A stretch of DNA of 64,000 nt, from contig JAAEOJ010000137.1 in the NCBI GenBank assembly GCA_024244685.1, forward strand, positions 1-64,000, written 5' to 3'. Under the pieces are notes generated by a model, which was given only the letters and a program-made list of their open reading frames with translations, made no database searches and was not told the origin of the DNA. Numbering within the stretch: position 1 is the first letter of the stretch; every line of letters begins with the position of its first letter. Positions 58,639 to 64,000 of the stretch are shown in pieces. Position numbers and translations under genes: made by a program. Source of the DNA: Mycoplasma sp. GTDB lineage: Bacteria; Bacillota_I; Bacilli_A; Mycoplasmatales; Metamycoplasmataceae.

Positions 58639-59193
58639 ATGAATCATGCACTAATGGAAATGTATAAAAAAGAAGAGGAGAACAGAATGCAATCAAATGA
58701 TGTAGCAAATGCACAAGGTCAAGCCTATGCAGATAATGCAAGAGAAAGATTTTTAGAGAACGAAGCTAGAACAAGTTATGAAAGACAAAAAAGAGAAGAA
58801 AACAACTTAACAAGAAAAGCTATGATAAAAGAAATGGTTAACAATAAAAAGAAATACCAACTAATTAAAAGTCCAAATATTTCAATTTGCTTTAATAATA
58901 TTGTTTTTATGATGGAGTCTTTGTGCGACGACAATATCATTATAGACATCAAAGAGGTTGATATAAACTCTATAGTCCCTAAGCACTACAAAGAATATAT
59001 AGAGTTAGAGACAACAACAATAAAAGAGCTTTGTTCTAATTATAGCTTGGCTTATTTCTACAATAGCTTTCTTGGCAGGTGGAGATTTATAGAAGTTAGT
59101 TTTAGTGGCTGGGAGAAAAGTTTTAATAGAGAATATGACTTGGGTGATATCAACAAACAATATAACAAGAATTATGTTTTGAAGGGCGAGTAA
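58639..59193 (+). CDS. Accessory protein with 'INKQYNKNYVLKGE' tail
   Basis: 184 aa. Helical charged N-terminal third, then TRKAMIKEMVNNKKKYQLIK and DLGDINKQYNKNYVLKG, matching 56164. Starts immediately after the previous stop. Confidence 0.65.
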   Translation: MNHALMEMYKKEEENRMQSNDVANAQGQAYADNARERFLENEARTSYERQKREENNLTRKAMIKEMVNNKKKYQLIKSPNISICFNNIVFMMESLCDDNIIIDIKEVDINSIVPKHYKEYIELETTTIKELCSNYSLAYFYNSFLGRWRFIEVSFSGWEKSFNREYDLGDINKQYNKNYVLKGE

Positions 59194-59388
59194 ATGAAAG
59201 AAATGAATAAGTTTTGTCTAGAGGTAGTGTTTCTTTTTGTTGCTATATTTGTTTGGCCCATATCATTTTTTATTTCTGTTGATTTGGCTTTTGAAGGAGT
59301 ACGTATCATTTTTTGTTTTGCTCCCTTTATAATCTCTATTGCTTATAATGTGATTGTTTATGTTTTTATCATAAGGAGAAATAAATGA
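59194..59388 (+). CDS. 64-aa membrane protein
   Basis: Two hydrophobic segments (about 9-30 and 35-59), short basic tail. Next gene overlaps by four bases. Function unknown. Confidence 0.6.
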   Translation: MKEMNKFCLEVVFLFVAIFVWPISFFISVDLAFEGVRIIFCFAPFIISIAYNVIVYVFIIRRNK

Positions 59389-59756
59389 AAAAGCACTACG
59401 TCTTAAATGATGATCTTTTAGCAGCTTGTGGTAGGTATGTTAGCGACAATGAACAAATATCTAATCATGGTTGGGGTGATGTGACATGTAAAAATTGTCT
59501 AAAGAAAAAAGAACAAATAAAAAATATAGAACAAATAGAAGAAGAGGATATTTGTCAAGATTTAGGGAGAATGGGTAGATGGTGGCTTACAGGTGAGAAC
59601 TATAGAGATAGTGAAAATAGTTTACTTAAGAATGTTGAGGATGTAGATAAAAAACAAGTCTCAGAGATGTTTTTTGATGCTATTGTTATTGGGAAAAAAT
59701 GTTTTGGTGATTTAAGTTCTGCACTAAAAAAAGTAATTGTAAATAAAGAGGAGTAA
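59385..59756 (+). CDS. Hypothetical protein, 123 aa
   Basis: Behind AAGGAG. Contains HGWGDVTCKNCLKKKEQIKN with one CxxC, then acidic helices. No family recognised. Confidence 0.65.
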   Translation: MKKHYVLNDDLLAACGRYVSDNEQISNHGWGDVTCKNCLKKKEQIKNIEQIEEEDICQDLGRMGRWWLTGENYRDSENSLLKNVEDVDKKQVSEMFFDAIVIGKKCFGDLSSALKKVIVNKEE

Positions 59757-59758
59757 TT

Positions 59759-59986
59759 ATGATTTGGTATAGCTGTTATAATTGTGGTGAACATTCAGGA
59801 AATATGAAATTATTAAAAGAGAGGTATGAGCCATCAGAAAGAGAATCAAGAGAAAACCCACAAACAGCAGGAGAGTTATTGCAATGTACTTGCGGAAAAG
59901 TATTGAGGTGGCTAGAGATGAAAGAGGGTTCATGGCTATCTCATCCGATGATTATAAACAAGGGGAAAGGAAAGATAAATGATTGA
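59759..59986 (+). CDS. 75-aa zinc-binding peptide
   Basis: CYNCGEHSGNMKLLK and LLQCTCGKVLRW give four cysteines for one zinc. Starts two bases after the previous stop and overlaps the next gene by eight. Confidence 0.65.
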   Translation: MIWYSCYNCGEHSGNMKLLKERYEPSERESRENPQTAGELLQCTCGKVLRWLEMKEGSWLSHPMIINKGKGKIND

Positions 59987-60629
59987 AATGACATTTAAAG
60001 AGTTTGTGTTAAGGCTGGCAACAGAAGAGAAGGCAATAATGTTTAATTGGGAGGGGTTTATTGAGATAACATCAAACCCTACGTCCGAGCCAAACATGGG
60101 AACTACAGGAATTGAATTTGATTCTTTTTGTGAATGGAATCTAAAAAGAGAAGAAGGACGTATGATAAATATCATTGATTGCCCTGAAGAGATGAGAGAA
60201 TTTCATAGATTAAAAAATCAAAAAGAAAATAAACTCAAAGAACAACTAAGAAAAAGAAAGAGTAACAAAAAAAATAAAACAATCGAAAAGGATAACGTAA
60301 ATAAAAAGCCACTTATCAAAAAACAAAACATTGTTGATGAAAAGATGCTTATTGATAAATATGGCAAAATTTATAAAGACGAATATCTTACCGATGAAAA
60401 TAGAATCAAAAGATTTGTTGAACTAGAGCTTTATGAATTTTATGGAGAGATAAGCGACGATAGATTATTAAAAGAAAAAACCATCTGTTGCAAAACAACA
60501 GATAAAAAGTATTATGAAGTTGTTTTTTGTGGTCAGATGTTAAGAGAAGAAGGTCAATGGTCAGGAAAAGAACATTGGTATTTAGATGGATTGGAGTATA
60601 TTAGATGGGAGGAAATAAATGATAGATAG
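59979..60629 (+). CDS. Hypothetical protein, 216 aa
   Basis: Lysine-rich linker (about 80-120) between two small folded parts; MTFKEFVLRLATEEKAIMFN at the start. It overlaps the nucleotidyltransferase gene by 11 bases, so the two are probably made together. Confidence 0.65.
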   Translation: MIEMTFKEFVLRLATEEKAIMFNWEGFIEITSNPTSEPNMGTTGIEFDSFCEWNLKREEGRMINIIDCPEEMREFHRLKNQKENKLKEQLRKRKSNKKNKTIEKDNVNKKPLIKKQNIVDEKMLIDKYGKIYKDEYLTDENRIKRFVELELYEFYGEISDDRLLKEKTICCKTTDKKYYEVVFCGQMLREEGQWSGKEHWYLDGLEYIRWEEINDR

Positions 60630-61335
60630 ATATAAAAAGAAAATAGATAACTTTGTAGGGTTTGACTTTGTGGAATCATTAGAAAGTCTAGATTGTTTTA
60701 TTTTTGGTGGAGCCTTAAGAGATATTATAGCAGACAACAAAATCCATGGGGATATTGATATAGTTGCAGGAAAAGACTCTGCCGCGCTAATTGCAGACAT
60801 ATTAGAGTATGAGGGGTTTGAAAGCGTAAAGGGGAATGAACTTAATGAATATCCTGTAGATATTTTTGATTATCCTATCACAAAAAGAAAAGGGAGTGTA
60901 GAGGTACAAATAATAATTCCTAATTCTGTTGCTATAGAAGTCGATAAAGTGTTAAAGAGAAAAGTTGTGATTGATGAAAAAACACTACAAGGACGGCATA
61001 GGTTTTGTAATGGATCTAGTTTGGATGGTTACTCTAGGAATTATTGTCAAGCCCCACTAGAAATGAAAAAAAATTGTGAAAAATATTTGCCTGATGAATT
61101 AAGGGGGATAATCAATCATGAGCTACTTAAGTTTGTATCAAATGTAGATTTGACATGTTGCGCTCTCGCTTATCACCCTAAAAAGGGGACACAAAAACTA
61201 CATCCATTAGCAATAAAGCATTGTAAAAGAAAAGTGTTTCAAGTGTTAGAAGATAATTTATTACATCATCCTGACAGACTAAGGAAAAGAGGAATGAAGC
61301 TAATAAAAAGAGGATGGGAGGAGACAAATGACTAA
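60619..61335 (+). CDS. Nucleotidyltransferase (tRNA-NT/poly(A) polymerase head type)
   Basis: 238 aa. FIFGGALRDIIADNKIHGDI with GG (30-31), RD (34-35) and the metal-binding DIDIV (Asp45, Asp47) is the class II nucleotidyltransferase head, as in CCA-adding enzymes. The usual C-terminal tRNA-binding half is missing; instead there is a Cys/His-rich segment (FCNGSSLDGYSRNYC; VDLTCCALAYHP). It may modify an RNA, a protein or a nucleotide; the substrate is unknown. Confidence 0.8.
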   Translation: MIDRYKKKIDNFVGFDFVESLESLDCFIFGGALRDIIADNKIHGDIDIVAGKDSAALIADILEYEGFESVKGNELNEYPVDIFDYPITKRKGSVEVQIIIPNSVAIEVDKVLKRKVVIDEKTLQGRHRFCNGSSLDGYSRNYCQAPLEMKKNCEKYLPDELRGIINHELLKFVSNVDLTCCALAYHPKKGTQKLHPLAIKHCKRKVFQVLEDNLLHHPDRLRKRGMKLIKRGWEETND

Positions 61336-61594
61336 AGAAGATATAGAACAATTCAAAATTGATATGGAAACAAATAGAATAAGGCTAGATGACTACACAA
61401 AGAAGCACCCCGAAAGAGGAAGAAAAGTATCATTAGCCTTTCTTATTAAGCTAGGCACACACAATTTTGACGGAAGTCTAACAAAAGAATATGGAGGAAA
61501 GGAGACGCGCACATCAACAAAAAGACAAAAGAAGTTTGTTGAGAAGTATTTGAGGTTGCATGACAAAATAGTTAGAGGAGATTTTGATGAGTGA
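61328..61594 (+). CDS. Hypothetical protein, 88 aa
   Basis: Overlaps the nucleotidyltransferase end by eight bases. Helical and basic (DYTKKHPERGRKVSLAFLIK). No domain recognised; co-translation suggests a functional link. Confidence 0.65.
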   Translation: MTKEDIEQFKIDMETNRIRLDDYTKKHPERGRKVSLAFLIKLGTHNFDGSLTKEYGGKETRTSTKRQKKFVEKYLRLHDKIVRGDFDE

Positions 61595-61847
61595 AGATAA
61601 AAAATATACTATGAAAGAAATTGTAGAGATTGTAGGGAAACTCCCTGTTTTCTTTGATGTTGACGATCCTAGGAACAAAACCACAAAAAGAGATTATGGT
61701 CGTATGATCATAGAGAGTATTCAAACGGAGTTGATGATGGTAGATGAGGGGGCAGATCCTAGTAATACTCTTGATTTTATAGATCCTAGTAATACTCTTG
61801 ATTTTATAGATGCAAGCAGAACAAAAGGAGATTTTGTCAGTGAATAA
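61587..61847 (+). CDS. Hypothetical protein with duplicated nine-residue repeat
   Basis: 86 aa from ATG 61587 behind GAGGAG. Near the end a 27-base unit is exactly doubled (61755-61808), giving DPSNTLDFI twice. Recent slippage duplication is likely. Confidence 0.65.
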   Translation: MSEDKKYTMKEIVEIVGKLPVFFDVDDPRNKTTKRDYGRMIIESIQTELMMVDEGADPSNTLDFIDPSNTLDFIDASRTKGDFVSE

Positions 61848-62322
61848 AGATAAAGCAGAAAGAATGATTGGACTATTGGATAACTATAGAAAACACTTAG
61901 GCAGACTTATAGAGAACTTGAATAATTCAAAAGATAAAGAAGGGGACCTTTTGTTTACTTTTGTTTCTTCCGTGCAAGTACTTCAGGCGCAACTATTTTG
62001 TATTTCTATGGAAACAGAACCCCCCTTGCCGCCTCCAAAGTTTCAAGAAGGCGGAATAGCTAACGAAAATAATTATGACTTGAATAGAGATTCAGAATTA
62101 GTTGTATTACCAGGAGACAATCCTATATTAAGCAAAGACCAAATTACAGAAATGGTTAATGAAAGAATAAAAAATCATGATTCTAAAAACAACTTTGATG
62201 TTTCTCCAATCAAAATAAACATCACAAAAGATTGCGGATGTATGGTGTGGGAGTGCTGCAAAGAGTGTTGTACATACCCCAATATTTGTGTTATAGGATG
62301 TGACAAAATAAAGGAGAAGTAA
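61840..62322 (+). CDS. Hypothetical protein with Cys-rich C-terminus
   Basis: 160 aa from GTG 61840, chosen because AAAAGGAG lies upstream and the start overlaps the previous stop by eight bases; an ATG at 61810 is possible. C-terminal CGCMVWECCKECCTYPNICV has eight cysteines. Confidence 0.6.
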   Translation: MNKDKAERMIGLLDNYRKHLGRLIENLNNSKDKEGDLLFTFVSSVQVLQAQLFCISMETEPPLPPPKFQEGGIANENNYDLNRDSELVVLPGDNPILSKDQITEMVNERIKNHDSKNNFDVSPIKINITKDCGCMVWECCKECCTYPNICVIGCDKIKEK

Positions 62323-62592
62323 ATGAAAATAAACAAAGACTTTTTAAATGTAGGACAATTAAAAGAGCTATTGAGTAACTATGATAATAGCATTCCTGTT
62401 GTTGTTGTGATTGCCGGGTCAGGTGATGCTCACTCCATTAACAAAGAAGACACAGAAATAATTGACAGTGTAGATCTTGGAAATAATGAGCATGAAACAT
62501 ATTATGAATATGAGTATGGTTGCCTTAGGGATTGTGAAAAGTGCATTGAAAAATGCTGTAAAGAAAAGTACCTTAGGTTAACGTATGTCTAG
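62323..62592 (+). CDS. Small 'DFLNVGQLKELL' family protein (2)
   Basis: 89 aa. Paralogue of 54820: KDFLNVGQLKELLSNYDNSI, central HSINKEDTEIIDSV, C-terminal CLRDCEKCIEKCC. Confidence 0.7.
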   Translation: MKINKDFLNVGQLKELLSNYDNSIPVVVVIAGSGDAHSINKEDTEIIDSVDLGNNEHETYYEYEYGCLRDCEKCIEKCCKEKYLRLTYV

Positions 62593-62606
62593 AAAAGGAG
62601 AAATAA

Positions 62607-62738
62607 ATGATAAATAATTGTGAACATAATTTTGTAATGATTGATAAAATGAAATTAGCAGGCATAGGGACAGGATATCTCTATACTTTTCACTGTACAA
62701 AATGTTGCAAAATAGTAAAAAAAATAAAGGAGAAATAA
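62607..62738 (+). CDS. 43-aa C-x-H...C-x-x-C peptide
   Basis: ATG 62607 behind AAAAGGAG, stop 62738. CEHNFVMID and FHCTKCCKIVKK match the tails of 55927 and 58249. A stand-alone version of that module. Confidence 0.65.
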   Translation: MINNCEHNFVMIDKMKLAGIGTGYLYTFHCTKCCKIVKKIKEK

Positions 62739-63035
62739 ATGAGAGATGTAGTCTTAGCGCAAAAGTTAAAAGAACAATATGAACATATTTATAAATTTGA
62801 GAATGAAATCTTAGGAAAAAAATTCTTTGAGTCTAATGTGAATAATTTTTATGGAGAAAAGATTTCTAATAATATTGTGAGATGTTGCTGTGAAATCAAT
62901 TCTATTTTCTATGAAATCATGGTATATGGAGATGCAATAGAAAGGCTTCATTTTTGGAGTGGGGGGAGATCCTTTTATTTTGTGAACATAAAAAAGACAG
63001 AATGGATAAACATAAATCAAAAGGAGAATAAATGA
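62739..63035 (+). CDS. Hypothetical protein, 98 aa
   Basis: Begins right after the previous stop behind AAAGGAG. ISNNIVRCCCEINSIFYEIM and FHFWSGGRSFYFVN; no family recognised. Overlaps the ThyX-like gene by four bases. Confidence 0.65.
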   Translation: MRDVVLAQKLKEQYEHIYKFENEILGKKFFESNVNNFYGEKISNNIVRCCCEINSIFYEIMVYGDAIERLHFWSGGRSFYFVNIKKTEWININQKENK

Positions 63036-63745
63036 GCTATAATTTTAAAAAAGATTATCAAGATGACATAGAAATAAGAATACTAAATGCCACACCATGG
63101 CAAGATATAAGGAAGGCAGCATTAAACACAATAGGAAAAAGAGAGCTAGCAAACAAAAAAGAATTAACCCCTGAGCTACTAAAAAAATATCTCATCAGTG
63201 AACACTCCCCGATAAGAGCTGTGACATTAGAAATAACATTCAAGGGAATGTATTCACCTACATCAGTACATTTTTGTCGTCATGTGCACTCAATTCCTTT
63301 TGTAACAACATCTAGAGAAGACAGGACAGGTAAAGAAAGAGGTCTAGATACGCCTGTTGATCATATGGCTCAATGGAATTTGCAAGCTTTAATAGATATG
63401 ATGCGGAAAAGGCTTTGTGTTGGGAGCTGTTCAAGAGATACTTATAATTGGGCCCTATCACTAAAATTAAAGTTGATGAAAAGTGAAGATGAATATCTAA
63501 AAACTATTGGTGAGATATTAGTGCCTAATTGTATCTATAGAGGTGGATGTCCTGAGTTTAAACCTTGTAAGCATTGGCAATTAGGGTTAACCTATAGTCC
63601 TATTGGGCAAAAAGAATATAGAGCAAGTTGTATTTCAGAGAGATATGAAATCTACAACAAAAAGATTTTGAGCTGCATTATAGATAAAGTTTATTATCAG
63701 GGGTGGGAAAAAGATGACGAAAGAAGAGTGAGAAAGAATATATAG
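63032..63745 (+). CDS. ThyX-related (flavin-dependent thymidylate synthase-like) protein
   Basis: 237 aa. ISEHSPIRAVTLEITFKGMY, then SVHFCRHVHSIPFVTTSRED and a RKRLCVGSC segment match a phage family related to ThyX by the RHxHS...TxSRxDR core. It differs from classical ThyX (RHRxxSxNExSxRY), so activity is uncertain. Role in thymidine metabolism is inferred. Confidence 0.65.
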   Translation: MSYNFKKDYQDDIEIRILNATPWQDIRKAALNTIGKRELANKKELTPELLKKYLISEHSPIRAVTLEITFKGMYSPTSVHFCRHVHSIPFVTTSREDRTGKERGLDTPVDHMAQWNLQALIDMMRKRLCVGSCSRDTYNWALSLKLKLMKSEDEYLKTIGEILVPNCIYRGGCPEFKPCKHWQLGLTYSPIGQKEYRASCISERYEIYNKKILSCIIDKVYYQGWEKDDERRVRKNI

Positions 63746-63778
63746 TTACGAAACAATAAAAGTAAGGATTAAACAAGA

Positions 63779-64000
63779 GTGAGTAAATTGAGAAACAAAA
63801 AGTTTCTTGCATTTAGTGAGAGACTAAACAAATTAGCAATAAAGGCAGCAAAAAACAAAGAGGCAAAAGAGGAATTATGTAAAGAGATAAGGCCCTATAT
63901 TATTTATTTAATAAAAAAGTCAAACTACCCATTAACAAAAGACACTATTCAGGTGGGGTTTGTCTCTGTTTTAGAGGCCCTAAGTTTATTTGAGCCTTCC
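63779..64000 (+). CDS. RNA polymerase sigma factor-like protein (cut by edge)
   Basis: 74 codons from GTG 63779 behind AAGGA. IRPYIIYLIKKSNYPLTKD followed by TIQVGFVSVLEALSLFEPS is the sigma70 region 2 pattern (Q-x-G-x-x-x-x-x-x-A-x-x-x-F-[DE]-P). The DNA-binding regions lie past the window. A phage sigma factor could switch on the late operon. Confidence 0.7.
   Translation, partial: MSKLRNKKFLAFSERLNKLAIKAAKNKEAKEELCKEIRPYIIYLIKKSNYPLTKDTIQVGFVSVLEALSLFEPS

Noticed and set aside
1..64000. CRISPR arrays, insertion sequences, rRNA or complete tRNA genes
   Set aside because: No regularly spaced repeats, transposase genes or RNA gene signatures were found on either strand.

Overview
The window is most of a temperate, tailed (siphovirus-type) phage or prophage genome of low GC content with very dense, mostly short genes. 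The left edge cuts a tyrosine integrase and the right edge cuts a sigma-factor-like gene, so the element continues on both sides. Promoters are ordinary sigma70 type (TTGACT/TTTACT, 17 bases, TATAAT-like) and ribosome sites are strong AAGGAG. An overlapping inner/outer spanin pair and a lipoprotein with an ASC lipobox point to a host with two membranes. The host genus cannot be named from the sequence alone.

Layout. 1-5 kb: integrase, small genes and a winged-helix protein with a long structured leader on the minus strand; facing them on the plus strand a 299-aa unknown gene and a Tad2-like anti-Thoeris protein. 5-7.3 kb: lipoprotein (plus) and a large DUF4942-type DNA methyltransferase (minus). 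7.5-14.5 kb (plus): helicase, primase and, between them, a lysis cassette (spanins, holin-like protein, putative murein enzyme), then many tiny zinc-ribbon and membrane peptides. 14.5-40 kb (minus): late operon with terminase, DUF4055 portal, intein-containing MuF protein, scaffold, SU10-like capsid protein, decoration proteins, connectors, tail tube, frameshifted tail chaperone, tape measure, tail tip, and at its end a membrane protein, a CheY-like receiver and a second membrane protein. 40-52.6 kb (minus): accessory genes including Dam methylase, a degenerate phosphoesterase and YopX-like and Cys-rich proteins. 52.6-64 kb: divergent promoter region, a second winged-helix gene with the same structured leader, a 595-base non-coding region full of hairpins, then a plus-strand accessory operon with paralogous small proteins, a nucleotidyltransferase, a ThyX-like protein and the sigma-like gene.

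The most unusual feature is at 34923-35951. The MuF head protein carries an intein whose insert is the exact codon-aligned antisense of a complete EDxHD/Vsr-type homing endonuclease gene on the other strand, with its own promoter and ribosome site. The endonuclease gene uses no TTA, CTA or TCA codon among 35 Leu/Ser codons, which is what keeps the intein frame open. Other notable signals are a CTTTACTTTTA motif at twelve promoters in both orientations, a twin structured leader in front of both winged-helix genes, and a four-copy dispersed non-coding element of about 100 bases.
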